DNA of 43,457 nucleotides from Pseudomonadota bacterium (GCA_029777935.1 JAKORH010000374.1:1-43457); one strand, 5' to 3'. Positions 21,883 to 31,719 are shown, counted from the first letter of the stretch. Notes: generated by a model not told the origin, from the sequence alone. Program-made: numbers and translations.

Positions 21883-22437
21883 TCACTGAGACGGTTCGTC
21901 GAGCACGAGCTGCATCCGGACCGCGGGCCCGTGCGGCGCCGCGGGCCGCTCGAAGGCGAGGCGGCGCGGCGCGCCGTCCGCACCGAAGCGATCGAGCACG
22001 CGTATGGTCCAGCCGTCCTGCTCGATCGTGTTGCCATCCGGCGCGCGATACGGGTGCGCCGGCATCGGCCGGCCCACGATCCAGTCCGCGATCCCAGCCA
22101 CCGGCAGCGCCCAACCGAGCACCTGCTCGGCGAGCGCGTCCGCGTTCGGCCCCTGCACGCGCTGCAGGCCGCCGTCGCTCGCGGGCGCGGTCAGCCGTGC
22201 CCCACCGCGGTCGGTGTCGATGCGCGCCAGCGTGTTGCCGAACGGCGAGGCCAGATCGAGCGTGAGGCCGTCGCCGTGGACCGCGAGCGAGAAGCGCCCG
22301 CTGCTGGTTTCGCTGTGGTCTGGCCACGTCGCAGTCACGGAAAAGCGCCCCTGTTGCAGGCGCTCGGCTTCGCGCACCGGGGCAAAGGTCGTGCAGGCGG
22401 CGACGAGCAACGCCAAGGCACAGGCGGCGAGCCGCAT
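21883..22437 (-). CDS. lolB: Outer-membrane lipoprotein LolB
   Basis: Accepts lipoproteins from LolA and inserts them in the outer membrane. The 184 residues open with a lipoprotein signal and lipobox LVAAC (Cys15), then REAERLQQGRFSVTATW and GRFSLAVHGDGLTLDLASPFGNTLARI (shown as separate stretches in the protein), matching the family beta-barrel half. The usual ispE neighbour downstream supports it. Six bases separate it from the TPR lipoprotein upstream, so both are in one operon. Confidence 0.93.
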   Translation of the reverse strand: MRLAACALALLVAACTTFAPVREAERLQQGRFSVTATWPDHSETSSGRFSLAVHGDGLTLDLASPFGNTLARIDTDRGGARLTAPASDGGLQRVQGPNADALAEQVLGWALPVAGIADWIVGRPMPAHPYRAPDGNTIEQDGWTIRVLDRFGADGAPRRLAFERPAAPHGPAVRMQLVLDEPSQ

Positions 22438-22443
22438 CGCCCG

Positions 22444-24234
22444 CTACAGGTTCGCCTTCAGCCGCGCCAGCGTGGCGCGGAGCAGTTCATTGTCGGGCTC
22501 GGACGACTGCGCGTCGCGCCAGACGTGTCGCGCCGCATCACGCTCGCCCATCAGCCACAGCACTTCGCCGTAATGCGCGCCAACCTCGCCTTCGGGGCGT
22601 CCCTTCCAGGCCCGTTCGAGATACTCGCGCGCCTTCGGCAGATCGCCCAGCCGGTAGAAGACCCAGCCCATCGAATCGAGGATGTATCCGTCGTTGGGTG
22701 CCAGCTTCAGCGCCTGGGCGATGAGGCCGCGCGCTTCCTCCAGCCGGATGTTGCGGTCGGCAAACGTGTAGCCGAGCGCGTTGTACGCATGGGCATCGTC
22801 CGGCTTCAGCTTCATCAACTGGCGCAGGTGCTCTTCCATCACGTCAACGCGGTCGACCTTCTCCGCTGCCATCGCGGTGTCGTAAAGCAGGTTGGCGTTG
22901 TCGGGCGCCTTGCCGAGCGCGGCCGACAGCACGTCGAACGACTCCTGATAGCGGCGCGCTTCGCGCAGCATCTGGCCCTCGGCGGTCACGATCTGCACCT
23001 TTTCCTCTTCGGTGCGCGAGGGCTCGGCGGCGAGATCGGCGAGCAGCTTGCGCGCTTCGTCGACGCGCTGCATCCGGCCCAGCAGCAGCGCCTGCCGCAG
23101 CCGCGCCGCGAAATACTGCTCGCCGTCGTCGACGCGCTGCAGCCACGCGAGCGCCTCGTCATACTTGCGCTCCTCTTCCGCGATGCGGGCGAGGTTCATG
23201 TAGGCCGGGTCGGGATCGCGGCTGCCGTGGGCGCCTTCGAGGCCCTTCAGATACCGCTCGAAATACGCGCGCGACTCGGTGCGCGGCGGCTTGCCGTCGA
23301 GCGTCAGCACGCCCAGCGCGTACAGTGCGTCGAGATTGCCCGGATCGCGCTTGAGCATGTCCTCGAACTGCCTGCGCGCCGCCGGAAGCTGGTTGTCGAC
23401 GATCAAGAGCCGCGCGTACATCAGCCGCGCCTCGCTCGACTCGGGCTTGCGCTGCAGGTATCCGTGCAGGATCTGCAGCGCCTGCGCGCGGCCGTCGGCG
23501 TTGTCCTTGCCGTCGGGGCGCGCGAGCAGCTGCGCGGCGGCGAGGTGCGCGCGCTCCGAATCGGGCGCGAGTTCGATCGCGGCGCGCGCTTCCTGCGCGG
23601 CCCGCTGCGCCAGCCCCGCAGCATGCGCGCCGCTGGCGAGGATCAGGCGCACGTCGGCACCGCGCGCCGGATCGCCGCGATATGGCGCGGCCAGCGACTC
23701 GAGCAGCGCAAAGGCGGCGGCGCGATCCGGTCCGCGCGCCAGCGTGCGCTGCACGCGCGCCAGCTCGTCGATCGGACTCGCGCTGTCCTTGATCTGCTGC
23801 GCGAGCAGCGGCGCCGCATCGTGATAACGGCCGTTGGCGACCTGGATCGCGGCGAGCGTCTGTGCGGATTCGCCCGATTGTGGAGCGAGTTCACGCCATA
23901 GCTGCGCGGCCTCGAGTGCCTGCGCGGTGGCGCGCGCACCGACCGCGATCTCGGTGGCCCGCCGCGCCAGGCGCGGATCGCGTGTCTGGCGGGCCACGTT
24001 CATGTAGGTCGCGAACGCTGAACCCGGGTCGCCCCGCTGCAGCGCGACCTCGGCGGCGACGATCTGGTACAGCAGCGGGCCGGTCAGGTCGACGTCCGGC
24101 AACGCGTCGATCCTGGGCGCGGCCGCAGGTTGAGTGGGCTTGTCCGCGCCGCTCGGCACGGTTGGCTGCGCGATCGACGAGCAACCTACAATCGCACCGG
24201 CGAAAAGCGCCGGCAGTGTCAGACTGATTCGCAA
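22444..24234 (-). CDS. TPR-repeat lipoprotein
   Basis: Envelope protein of 596 residues. A signal peptide ends in a lipobox AIVGC (Cys18), followed by a Pro/Ala-rich linker and then a superhelix of tetratricopeptide repeats from about residue 60 to the end; clear units are [63 protein letters not shown] and [20 protein letters not shown]. Orthologues regularly precede lolB in betaproteobacteria, suggesting an outer-membrane assembly or lipoprotein-related role, but the function is unproven. It is divergent from mutM with 50 bases between. Confidence 0.88.
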   Translation of the reverse strand: MRISLTLPALFAGAIVGCSSIAQPTVPSGADKPTQPAAAPRIDALPDVDLTGPLLYQIVAAEVALQRGDPGSAFATYMNVARQTRDPRLARRATEIAVGARATAQALEAAQLWRELAPQSGESAQTLAAIQVANGRYHDAAPLLAQQIKDSASPIDELARVQRTLARGPDRAAAFALLESLAAPYRGDPARGADVRLILASGAHAAGLAQRAAQEARAAIELAPDSERAHLAAAQLLARPDGKDNADGRAQALQILHGYLQRKPESSEARLMYARLLIVDNQLPAARRQFEDMLKRDPGNLDALYALGVLTLDGKPPRTESRAYFERYLKGLEGAHGSRDPDPAYMNLARIAEEERKYDEALAWLQRVDDGEQYFAARLRQALLLGRMQRVDEARKLLADLAAEPSRTEEEKVQIVTAEGQMLREARRYQESFDVLSAALGKAPDNANLLYDTAMAAEKVDRVDVMEEHLRQLMKLKPDDAHAYNALGYTFADRNIRLEEARGLIAQALKLAPNDGYILDSMGWVFYRLGDLPKAREYLERAWKGRPEGEVGAHYGEVLWLMGERDAARHVWRDAQSSEPDNELLRATLARLKANL

Positions 24235-24284
24235 CGCTCGATCCTTCGCAGCAATCCAATGGGTCGATCTTAGACGCCAGACCG

Positions 24285-25127
24285 ATGCCCGAGTTGCCAG
24301 AGGTCGAAGTCACGCGCCGCGCGCTGGCGCCCTATGTCGAGGGCGGCCGCGTGCAGGCGGTGGTCGTGCGCGACCGAAGGTTGCGGTGGCCGGTGCCGGC
24401 GAGGCTCGCCGCACGGCTGGCGGGCCAGCGCATCGAGCGGCTCGAACGGCGCGGCAAGTACTTGCTGTGGCGTTTCGCGCACGGCACCTTGATCTCGCAC
24501 CTGGGCATGTCGGGCTCGTGGCGCGTGCACCTGGGCACCGCACCCGCGCCGGGTGTGCACGACCATGTCGACATCGTCGTCGCCGGAAACCGGCGCAGCG
24601 TTCTGCGCCTGACCGATCCGCGGCGCTTCGGCGCGCTGCTGTGGCATCCGGCACGGCGTGGCGCGGCCGAGCGCCATCCGCTGCTCGCGCACCTCGGGCC
24701 CGAGCCGTTCGAGCCGCGTTTCGACGCCGAGCACGTATTCCGTCACACGCGTCACCGGCGCGCGGCGATCAAGCAGGTGCTGCTCGCCGGCGACCTCGTT
24801 GTCGGCGTGGGCAACATCTACGCATCGGAGTGCCTGTTTCGCGCCGGCATCGACCCCCGGACCAGCGCGCTGCGTCTGTCGCGTGTGCAGTGCGGGCGGC
24901 TGGTCGCGGCGGTGCGGGCCGTGCTGGCCGAGGCGATCGAGGTCGGTGGCAGCACGCTGCGCGACTTCGTCGGCGCCGACGGCGCGGAGGGTTATTTCAT
25001 GCTCGCGGCGTTCGTCTACGACCGCGCCGGCCAGCCATGCCGGACCTGCCGTACGCCGATTCGCCGCATCGTGCAGGGACAGCGCGCCACCTACTTCTGC
25101 CCGCGCTGTCAGGCACGGCGCGACTGA
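24285..25127 (+). CDS. mutM: Formamidopyrimidine-DNA glycosylase MutM
   Basis: Excises 8-oxoguanine and formamidopyrimidines from DNA and nicks the backbone. The 280 residues start MPELPEVEV, giving the catalytic Pro1-Glu2 after methionine removal; Lys58 in RRGKYLLW contacts [13 protein letters not shown] lies in the helix-two-turn-helix; and the C-terminal zinc finger is CRTC-x16-CPRC. All key residues are present. It is the first of three rightward genes with the dynamin-like protein and mutY. Confidence 0.97.
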   Translation: MPELPEVEVTRRALAPYVEGGRVQAVVVRDRRLRWPVPARLAARLAGQRIERLERRGKYLLWRFAHGTLISHLGMSGSWRVHLGTAPAPGVHDHVDIVVAGNRRSVLRLTDPRRFGALLWHPARRGAAERHPLLAHLGPEPFEPRFDAEHVFRHTRHRRAAIKQVLLAGDLVVGVGNIYASECLFRAGIDPRTSALRLSRVQCGRLVAAVRAVLAEAIEVGGSTLRDFVGADGAEGYFMLAAFVYDRAGQPCRTCRTPIRRIVQGQRATYFCPRCQARRD

Positions 25128-25214
25128 CTGCGGAATCATCCGCTCGAATGGGGGGGCGGACGCAAGTGCTGTGATAGATTGAAATTTGACCTCACGCCTC
25201 GCGCGCTTTTCCCG

Positions 25215-27224
25215 ATGGCCCATCTCGCGAGCAGCTTCCAGGAATACGGCGCTTGGCGCGACTCGCTGGCGCACGGCGTCACGCAGCTGCGCGCCTGGCT
25301 GCAGGACAACGAACTGCTCGACCATGACGCCGCGCGCCGCCTGGCGATGGGGCTCGACCGGCTGGCCGAGGACAAGCTGGTCATCGCGTTCGTCGCCGAG
25401 TTCTCGCGCGGCAAGTCGGAGCTGATCAACGCGATCTTCTTCGCCGACTACGGCCGCCGCATCCTGCCGTCGTCGGCCGGGCGCACGACGATGTGCCCGA
25501 CCGAGCTGATGTACGACGAGTCGCTGCCGGCGTGCATCCGTGCGCTGCCGATCGAAACGCGCGCGCGCCAGGGCACGATGTCGGACTTCAAGAAGTCGGG
25601 CGCCGAGTGGCGCGTGTTCCCGGTCGACATCGACGCGCCCGAAGGCATGCTGCAAGCCTTCAAGCTCGTGGCCGACACGGTGCGCGTGTCGGTGCAGGAG
25701 GCCACGCTGTACGGGCTGTACGACCCGAACGACGAGGATCAGCGCACTGCGGTGGCGTCCGACGGCACGCTGGAGATCTCGCGCTGGCGCCACGCGGTGA
25801 TCAACTTTCCGCATCCGCTGCTCAAGCGCGGGCTGGTGATCCTCGACACGCCGGGGCTGAACGCGATCGGCGCCGAGCCGGAGTTGACGCTGTCGCTGGT
25901 GCCGAGCGCGCACGCGGTGCTGTTCGTGCTCGCCGCCGACACCGGTGTCACCAAGAGCGATCTGGAGGTGTGGCGCCAGGTCGTGCACGATACCGGCGCG
26001 GCGACCAACCACATCGCGGTGCTGAACAAGATCGACGGCCTGTGGGACGGCCTGAAGACCGCGCACGAGATCGACGACGAGGTCGAGCGGCAGGTCAAGC
26101 TGGTCGGGCGCACGCTCGAGCTGGACACCGCGCGCGTGTTCCCGGTGTCGGCGCAGAAGGGCCTGGTCGCGAAAGTGATGCGGGACGATCGCCTGCTCGC
26201 GGCCAGCCGGCTGCCGAAACTGGAATCGGCGCTGGTCGATCTGCTGGTGCCGGCCAAGCAACGCATTGTCGGCTCGCAGACGCTGGCGGTGGTCGAGCGC
26301 ATCGGCGAGGAAGTGCGGCAGGCATTGTCGGCGCGCGAGCGCGGCGTCATCGAGCAACTGTATGAGCTGCGCGCACTGCAGGGCAAGAACCAGAGCTCGA
26401 TCGAGCGCATGTCGCAGCGCGCTTCCGGCGAGAGCCGCGAGTTCGAGGCCAATGTCCGCAAGCTGGTGGCCACGCGCGTCGTGCTGGGGCGGCTGGCGGA
26501 TCAGGCGACGGCGCCGCTGGCCCACGAGGCGCTGCGCACCGCGCTCGAGGCCACGCGCGAGCGCATGCGCAAGGTCAAGCTGACGCCGCAGTTCTACGCG
26601 GCGTTCCGCGACTTCTTCGACGAGTTGCAGCAGGGCCTGCGCGACGCGAACTCGAAGATCGCCGAGATCGAGAAGATGGTGATCGGTGTGCAGCAGCAGT
26701 TTGCCTCCGAACTGGGGTGGAGCCTGCCGCCGCCGATGGCGTTCACCCTCGACAAGTACCGCGGCGACCTCGAACTGGTCGAGCGCGCCGGGCGCTCGCA
26801 CTTCGGCGCCTTCGTCGTGATGACGCGCGACAAGTGGTCGCTGATCGAGCGCTTCTTCGACACGGTCGTGGCGCGCACGCGCGAGATCTTCACCGCCGCC
26901 GAGCGCGACACCGAGGCCTGGACGCGGTCGCTTCTGCCGCCGATCGAGTCGCAGGTGCGCGAGCAGCGCGCCCAGCTGAAGAAACGCGCCGAGTCGGTCG
27001 AGCGCATCCGCACCGCGCAGGAATCGCTGGACACCCGCATCGGTGAACTGGAAGCGGCGCTCGAGGAAACGCACGGCAAGCTCGAGACGCTGCGCTCGCT
27101 GCTGGCGCGCGTGCGCCTGATCGGCGCCGCGTGTCCGGCCCCGGCAGTCGACTTGCCGGCGACCGCGGCGCCGCCGCGCCACACGGACTTGGCCGAGCCC
27201 GCGTACCTGCGCATCGAAATCTGA
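25215..27224 (+). CDS. Dynamin-family GTPase
   Basis: Large GTPase of about 669 residues. G1 is EFSRGKSEL (Lys67, Ser68), G2 GRTTMCPTEL (89-98), G3 DTPGLN (from Asp211) and G4 NKID (271-274). Long charged helices follow to about residue 640, including coiled-coil-like stretches near the end (QESLDTRIGELEAALEET). There is no membrane helix, so membrane contact, if any, would be through the stalk. Bacterial dynamins remodel or protect membranes; this subgroup's role is unknown. I chose the ATG of MAHLASS; a TTG 12 codons earlier is open. Its TGA overlaps the mutY ATG by one base, so the two are coupled. Confidence 0.88.
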   Translation: MAHLASSFQEYGAWRDSLAHGVTQLRAWLQDNELLDHDAARRLAMGLDRLAEDKLVIAFVAEFSRGKSELINAIFFADYGRRILPSSAGRTTMCPTELMYDESLPACIRALPIETRARQGTMSDFKKSGAEWRVFPVDIDAPEGMLQAFKLVADTVRVSVQEATLYGLYDPNDEDQRTAVASDGTLEISRWRHAVINFPHPLLKRGLVILDTPGLNAIGAEPELTLSLVPSAHAVLFVLAADTGVTKSDLEVWRQVVHDTGAATNHIAVLNKIDGLWDGLKTAHEIDDEVERQVKLVGRTLELDTARVFPVSAQKGLVAKVMRDDRLLAASRLPKLESALVDLLVPAKQRIVGSQTLAVVERIGEEVRQALSARERGVIEQLYELRALQGKNQSSIERMSQRASGESREFEANVRKLVATRVVLGRLADQATAPLAHEALRTALEATRERMRKVKLTPQFYAAFRDFFDELQQGLRDANSKIAEIEKMVIGVQQQFASELGWSLPPPMAFTLDKYRGDLELVERAGRSHFGAFVVMTRDKWSLIERFFDTVVARTREIFTAAERDTEAWTRSLLPPIESQVREQRAQLKKRAESVERIRTAQESLDTRIGELEAALEETHGKLETLRSLLARVRLIGAACPAPAVDLPATAAPPRHTDLAEPAYLRIEI

Positions 27225-28261
27225 TGTCGAAGTTCGCGGCCCGCGTCGTCGCCTGGCAGCGGACGATGGGGCGGCACGATCTGCCGTGGCAGGGCACGCG
27301 CGACCCGTATCGCGTTTGGCTCGCCGAAGTCATGCTGCAGCAGACGCAGGTGGCGACCGTGGTGCCGTACTTCCAGCGCTTCATCGGGCGCTTCCCGGAC
27401 GTTCGCGCGCTGGCGCGCGCCGATGTGCGGGAGGTCATGCGCCTGTGGGCGGGGCTCGGATACTACGCGCGCGCGCGCAACCTGCACGCGTGTGCACGCC
27501 GCGTGGACGCCGAATTCGATGGGCAGTTCCCGCACGGCGCGAAGGCGCTGGCGCAGCTGCCCGGCATCGGCCGCTCGACCGCCGCCGCCATCGCGGCGTT
27601 CTGCTTCGACGAGCGCGCACCGATCCTCGACGGCAACGTCCGCCGCGTGCTGGCGCGCCACTTCGGCGTCGAGGGCGATCCCGCTTCCGCGCCGGTCGAA
27701 CGCGAGCTGTGGTCGCGCGCGCAGACTCTGCTGCCCGCGGCGGCGTCGATGCCCTCCTACACGCAGGGCCTGATGGACCTCGGGGCCACGGTTTGCACGC
27801 GAGCGCGGCCGCGCTGCCAGGACTGCCCGGTGCGCTCGACCTGCGTGGCGCGCCGAGGCGATCGCGTGCACGAGCTGCCGGCCGCGCGGCCGCGACGGGC
27901 GCCGCGCATGCGACGCGTCCACATGCTGCTGCTGCGTCACGGTGATCGCGTTCTGCTCGAAGAGCGGCCAGCGCTCGGAGTCTGGGGCGGGCTGCTCGCG
28001 CCGCCGCAGTTCGATCGCATCGAGGATCTCGGCGCGGCGCTGGGCGTGCTTTCGCCCGGCGCCGTCGCGCAGCCGCTGGCCGAGCGCCGGCACGCCTTCA
28101 CGCATTTCACGCTGCATTACACGCCGCACGTGGTGCGCATCGAACGGCTGCAGGCGGCGATGGAGCCGCGGCTGCATTGGCTGACGCGCGCCGATCTCGA
28201 GCGCGCCGCTCTGCCGGCGCCGATCCGCACGCTGCTCGCCGAGGTGTTGGCCCGCGCGTGA
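27224..28261 (+). CDS. mutY: Adenine DNA glycosylase MutY
   Basis: Removes adenine mispaired with 8-oxoguanine, completing the GO repair pair with MutM. The 345 residues have the catalytic Glu35 (AEVMLQQTQ), the helix-hairpin-helix LPGIGRSTAAAI, Asp136 (LDGNVRRVL) and the iron-sulfur loop C191-x6-C198-x2-C201-x5-C207. The C-terminal half is the NUDIX-like 8-oxoG recognition domain (LLEERPALGVWGGLLAPPQF). Its start overlaps the dynamin stop (TGATG). It is convergent with the LON-domain gene, one base apart. Confidence 0.97.
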   Translation: MSKFAARVVAWQRTMGRHDLPWQGTRDPYRVWLAEVMLQQTQVATVVPYFQRFIGRFPDVRALARADVREVMRLWAGLGYYARARNLHACARRVDAEFDGQFPHGAKALAQLPGIGRSTAAAIAAFCFDERAPILDGNVRRVLARHFGVEGDPASAPVERELWSRAQTLLPAAASMPSYTQGLMDLGATVCTRARPRCQDCPVRSTCVARRGDRVHELPAARPRRAPRMRRVHMLLLRHGDRVLLEERPALGVWGGLLAPPQFDRIEDLGAALGVLSPGAVAQPLAERRHAFTHFTLHYTPHVVRIERLQAAMEPRLHWLTRADLERAALPAPIRTLLAEVLARA

Positions 28262-28262
28262 A

Positions 28263-28898
28263 TCAGCGCAGCACTGCGTGCTGGCGCAGGAAGCGCAGCA
28301 CGATGTCGAGGCGCGTGCGCGCGTCGTCCAGCTCCATCAACTTCTGCTTGGCCCGCAGCGACACCGGCAGCACCTCGCACAGCCGGTTGCCGATCCACAC
28401 GGTGGACTGCAACCGATGCGGCCGCTCGATCGCGCTGGCGGTCAGCATGCCCGCGCCGTCCGGTTGCTCGCGCAGGGCCGCCTCGCGCCGCGAATCCAGA
28501 TCCGCGATGATGCGGGCGAGCAGGTCGGCGCATGGCTCGTGTTCGGGCGCAAGCGGAACGTCGACATCCGCGGCGATCTCCTCGATGTCGCCGACCAGCA
28601 GCCCGTTGGCCTGCGCGCTCGCGTGCCGGATGCGGAAACGCTGCGTGCCCAGCGCACGGACGTTCAGCACGCCGAGCTGCTGCATGTCCCAGGCGGCGAT
28701 CGATGCCATGCAGCCGACCGGCTCGCACTCGGCCGGCTGACCGACCTCGCGGCCGCGCGTGATCAGGCACACGCCGAACTGCGATGCATCGCGCAGGCAG
28801 TCGCGCACCATGTCCATGTAGCGCGCCTCGAACACGCGCAGCGGCAGGCTGCCGCCGGGAAACAGCACGGCGTTCAGCGGAAAGAGCGGCAGTCTCAT
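28263..28898 (-). CDS. LON N-terminal (substrate-binding) domain protein
   Basis: A 211-residue stand-alone Lon-N domain (PF02190): LPLFPLNAVLFPGGSLPLRVFEARYMDMV at the start, then GVCLITRGREVG and VLNVRALGTQRFRI. It has no ATPase or protease part. Such proteins are widespread and of unproven function, possibly substrate or partner binding. It follows rapZ by ten bases, so it is the last gene of the leftward cluster. Confidence 0.9.
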   Translation of the reverse strand: MRLPLFPLNAVLFPGGSLPLRVFEARYMDMVRDCLRDASQFGVCLITRGREVGQPAECEPVGCMASIAAWDMQQLGVLNVRALGTQRFRIRHASAQANGLLVGDIEEIAADVDVPLAPEHEPCADLLARIIADLDSRREAALREQPDGAGMLTASAIERPHRLQSTVWIGNRLCEVLPVSLRAKQKLMELDDARTRLDIVLRFLRQHAVLR

Positions 28899-28908
28899 TC
28901 GCCGCGCG

Positions 28909-29775
28909 TCATTGACGCGCGATCCCGCGATGTCGCACCAGCACGCGTGCCTTGCCCGCGAAGCGCCGGGCGAGTTGTTCGACCACGTAGACCGAGCGGT
29001 GCTGCCCGCCGGTGCAGCCGATCGCCACCGTCACGTAATGGCGCGTGTCCTCGACATAGCCCGGAAGCCATTTGTCGAGAAAGCGCCCGATGTCCTCCGT
29101 CATTTCGTTGACGCGCTTCGACGCGGACAGGAACGCGATCACCGGCTCGTCCAGCCCCGTCAGCGGCTTCAGCCGCGGGTCGTAGAAGGGATTGGGCAGA
29201 TTGCGCACGTCGAAGACCAGATCGGCGTCGACCGGAATGCCGTTCTTGTACGCGAACGATTCGAACGTCAGCGTCAGCGCCGCGCGCGGGCTGTCTGCGA
29301 ATTGGCGCACCCAGTTGCGCAGCGTGGTCGGCTGCAGCGCGCTCGTGTCGATCAGGTGCCCGGTCGCCTGCACCGGCGCGAGCAGGTCGCGCTCGGCTTC
29401 GATCGACTCGGTCAGCGTCGGCTCCAGACCGTCGGCGCCGAGCGCCAGCCGCTCGGACAATGGATGGCGGCGCCGGGTCTCGGAGTAGCGCTGCACCAGC
29501 GCGTCGGTCGATGCGGTCAGGAACAGCACCCGAACGTCGTCGCCGCCCGCGCGCAGTTCCTCGATCACGCCCGGCAATTGCGCCAGCGACAGCTCGGTGC
29601 GTGCGTCGACGGCAACCGCGACCTCGCTGTGCCCGGCGTCGGCGAGGTAGGAGCAGATCTGGCGCAGGAAGCGCGACGGCAGATTGTCGATGCAGTAGTA
29701 GCCGATGTCCTCCAGCACGCGGATCGCGACCGACTTGCCCGAGCCCGACATTCCGGTGACCAGTACAACTCGCAT
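28909..29775 (-). CDS. rapZ: RNase adapter protein RapZ (nucleotide-binding)
   Basis: In E. coli RapZ binds the sRNA GlmZ and delivers it to RNase E, tuning glucosamine-6-phosphate synthesis. The 288 residues start MRVVLVTGMSGSGKS (Walker A 8-15), have DNLPSRFL, and end with the conserved C-terminal domain VTVAIGCTGGQHRSVYVVEQLA. Length is normal. The chosen ATG is directly at the family start. In most proteobacteria it follows hprK or ptsN; here psiF and a terminator separate it from hprK, so it likely has its own promoter in the 101-bp gap. Confidence 0.95.
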   Translation of the reverse strand: MRVVLVTGMSGSGKSVAIRVLEDIGYYCIDNLPSRFLRQICSYLADAGHSEVAVAVDARTELSLAQLPGVIEELRAGGDDVRVLFLTASTDALVQRYSETRRRHPLSERLALGADGLEPTLTESIEAERDLLAPVQATGHLIDTSALQPTTLRNWVRQFADSPRAALTLTFESFAYKNGIPVDADLVFDVRNLPNPFYDPRLKPLTGLDEPVIAFLSASKRVNEMTEDIGRFLDKWLPGYVEDTRHYVTVAIGCTGGQHRSVYVVEQLARRFAGKARVLVRHRGIARQ

Positions 29776-29810
29776 GCGGACATTCTTGCACGCGCGCGGC
29801 TGCGGCCGAA

Positions 29811-29839
29811 AACGAAAAGGGCGCGTTGCCGCGCCCTTT
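29811..29839 (-). terminator. Rho-independent terminator of psiF
   Basis: Read leftward, AAAGGGCGCG (29830-29839) pairs perfectly with CGCGCCCTTT (29816-29825) around GCAA, followed by TCGTTTT. It lies between psiF and rapZ, about 40 bases before the rapZ start. Confidence 0.85.
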
Positions 29840-29876
29840 CGGTTTGTCCGGCCGGGCCGGCTGATTGTGCCGGTTG

Positions 29877-30179
29877 TCAGCCTTTCAGGCACTCGGACAT
29901 GAATTTCTTGCGCTCTGCGCCCTTCAGGCTCTTGGCGCTGGCGTCCTTGTTGCAGGACTTCATCTTCTCCTGCTGCGCGGTCTTGGCGCTGGCGGCCGGC
30001 TTCGCGGACAGGCACTCCTTCATGAACGCCTTGCGCGCGTCGCCCTCGAGCTTCTTGTCGCCCGCATCCTTGTTGCAGGTGGCCATCTTCTGCTGCTGCG
30101 GGGTCATCTTCTTCTCATCCGCGGCCATGGCGGCGAGCGGAAGCACCAGGCACGCGGCGATCAAAACCTGCTTGAGCAT
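29877..30179 (-). CDS. psiF: PsiF-repeat small exported protein
   Basis: A 100-residue protein with a signal peptide (MLKQVLIAACLVLPLAAMAA, cleavage after AMA) and two PsiF repeats: KMATCNKDAGDKKLEGDARKAF then MKECLS, and KMKSCNKDASAKSLKGAERK then FMSECLKG. Each repeat has two cysteines that probably form disulfides in the periplasm. E. coli psiF is phosphate-starvation-inducible; no Pho box is visible here. A strong GGAGGAG ribosome site (30186-30192) precedes the ATG. It has terminators on both sides, so it is an independent unit set into the hprK-rapZ cluster. Confidence 0.9.
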   Translation of the reverse strand: MLKQVLIAACLVLPLAAMAADEKKMTPQQQKMATCNKDAGDKKLEGDARKAFMKECLSAKPAASAKTAQQEKMKSCNKDASAKSLKGAERKKFMSECLKG

Positions 30180-30237
30180 CGTCTTCTCCTCCGAGGGTGG
30201 GTAATCTGGCGCACGGCAGCTTACCGCGCCAGCGTTG

Positions 30238-30282
30238 CTAAAACGACGTGATGCCCGGCTGCGTTGACGCGCCGGGTGTCAC
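30238..30282 (-). terminator. Probable terminator of hprK
   Basis: Read leftward, GTGACACCCGGC (30271-30282) pairs at ten of twelve positions with GCCGGGCATCAC (30248-30259), followed after five bases by TTTTAGC. It begins just past the hprK stop. Confidence 0.55.
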
Positions 30283-30284
30283 GC

Positions 30285-31214
30285 CTATACGTCGTCCATC
30301 GCCTGGCGCTGCCGCTCCAGGAAATCGGCCATCGTATCGATCCCGCGCAGCTTCAGGATCGTGTTGCGGACCGCGGCTTCCAGCAGCACTGCCAGGTTGC
30401 GGCCGGCCGCGACCGGGATCACGACCTTGTGGATCGGCAGCCCCAGCACTTCCTCCGCCGTACCGGCCAGCGGCAGCCGCTCCATCATCTCGGCGGCGGC
30501 GCGACGGCGCAGTTCGACGATCAGCCGCAGCTTCATCTTCCGCCGCACGGCGGTCTCGCCGAAGATCGACTTGATGTCGAGCAGCCCGAGTCCGCGAACT
30601 TCGAGCAGATTCGACAGCAACGAAGGGCAACGACCTTCGATCGCGTCGGGGGCGACGCGGGCAAAATCGACCACGTCGTCGGCCACCAGCCCGTGCCCCC
30701 GACTGATCAGTTCCAGCCCCAGTTCGCTCTTGCCGACGCCCGATTCGCCCGAGATCAGCACGCCCATGCCCAGCACGTCCATGAACACGCCGTGCATCGT
30801 GCAGTGCGCGGCCAGCACTTTGCCGAGATAGATCCGGAGCAGGTCGATCACGTTGGCAGCCGGCAGCGGCGAGGCGAAGATCGCCAGCGCCGCGCGCTCT
30901 GCCGCGGTTTCCATGTCGGGCGGCAGCGACAGATCCTCGGCGACAATCAGTCCGAGCGCGCCGCCCGATACGAGTTCGTCGGCATAGTGCGAACGCCGCG
31001 CCGAATCCATGCGCGCCACGTACCGGACTTCCGGCCCGCCCAGCACGTGCAGGCGATTCGGATGGATCAGATTCAGGTGTCCGACCAGATCCGCGGCGGG
31101 AACGTCCAGCGCGCCGCTGCCCTGGAACTTGCGCTCGCCTCCCTTGCGGCCGGCGATCCAGTGCAGCTTCAGGCGGTCGGCGTTTTCCTCGAACAGCGCT
31201 TGAATGGTCGGCAT
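30285..31214 (-). CDS. hprK: HPr kinase/phosphorylase
   Basis: Phosphorylates a serine of HPr-type PTS proteins and reverses it. In Gram-negatives lacking sugar PTS it acts within the nitrogen-type PTS. The 309 residues have an N-terminal domain (to about 130), His141 in HGVFMDV, the P-loop GESGVGKSE (156-164), acidic VADDVVDF (177-184) and the family signature [18 protein letters not shown]. It is downstream of ptsN (34 bp), matching the conserved betaproteobacterial order rpoN-hpf-ptsN-hprK. Confidence 0.96.
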   Translation of the reverse strand: MPTIQALFEENADRLKLHWIAGRKGGERKFQGSGALDVPAADLVGHLNLIHPNRLHVLGGPEVRYVARMDSARRSHYADELVSGGALGLIVAEDLSLPPDMETAAERAALAIFASPLPAANVIDLLRIYLGKVLAAHCTMHGVFMDVLGMGVLISGESGVGKSELGLELISRGHGLVADDVVDFARVAPDAIEGRCPSLLSNLLEVRGLGLLDIKSIFGETAVRRKMKLRLIVELRRRAAAEMMERLPLAGTAEEVLGLPIHKVVIPVAAGRNLAVLLEAAVRNTILKLRGIDTMADFLERQRQAMDDV

Positions 31215-31248
31215 TGAGCGAGCTTAGCCGACCGGCGGGGCAAAAGCG

Positions 31249-31719
31249 TCAGGCCGTGGGCCGAACCGGCTCCCAGGCGGACAGCATCGCGTGCACGGCC
31301 TTGGGGTCGCCGGCGCTCAGCAGCCCTTCGCGAAAGGTTCGGTCCGACAGCATCTGCGCCAGTTCCGACAGGATATCGAGGTGCTGCTGCGTGGCCTGCT
31401 CCGGCACCAGAAGGAAGATCAGCAGTTGCACCGGGCGGCCGTCTGGCGCGTCGAAAGGGACCGGTTCTTCCAGGCGGATGAGCGCGGCGACGGCTTCCTT
31501 CAGACCCTTGATCCTTCCGTGCGGAATTGCCACGCCTTGGCCCAGCCCGGTCGACCCGAGCCGTTCACGGGCGAACAGGCTGTCGAACACCGTTGCGCGG
31601 GCGACGCCCTGATTGTTTTCGAACAGCAGGCCGGCCTGCTCGAACACGCGCTTCTTGCTCGATGCCGCAAGGCCAAGCAGCACGTTCGAAGGCGGCATCA
31701 GCCGGGAGATCAGGTTCAT
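31249..31719 (-). CDS. ptsN: Nitrogen-regulatory PTS EIIA protein PtsN
   Basis: EIIA-Ntr phosphocarrier; its phosphorylation state regulates potassium transport, phosphate signalling and nitrogen responses in other bacteria. The 156 residues start MNLISRLMPPSNVLL and carry the phosphorylated His67 in GQGVAIPHGRI, then PVQLLIFLLVPEQATQQHLDIL. An upstream start adding seven residues is possible. SixA from this window dephosphorylates nitrogen-PTS proteins in E. coli, so a functional link is conceivable. Confidence 0.95.
   Translation of the reverse strand: MNLISRLMPPSNVLLGLAASSKKRVFEQAGLLFENNQGVARATVFDSLFARERLGSTGLGQGVAIPHGRIKGLKEAVAALIRLEEPVPFDAPDGRPVQLLIFLLVPEQATQQHLDILSELAQMLSDRTFREGLLSAGDPKAVHAMLSAWEPVRPTA

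Noticed and set aside
24270..27182. Leftward 970-codon frame across mutM and the dynamin gene
   Set aside because: His/Arg/Gln-rich antisense shadow; the forward genes have all family motifs.
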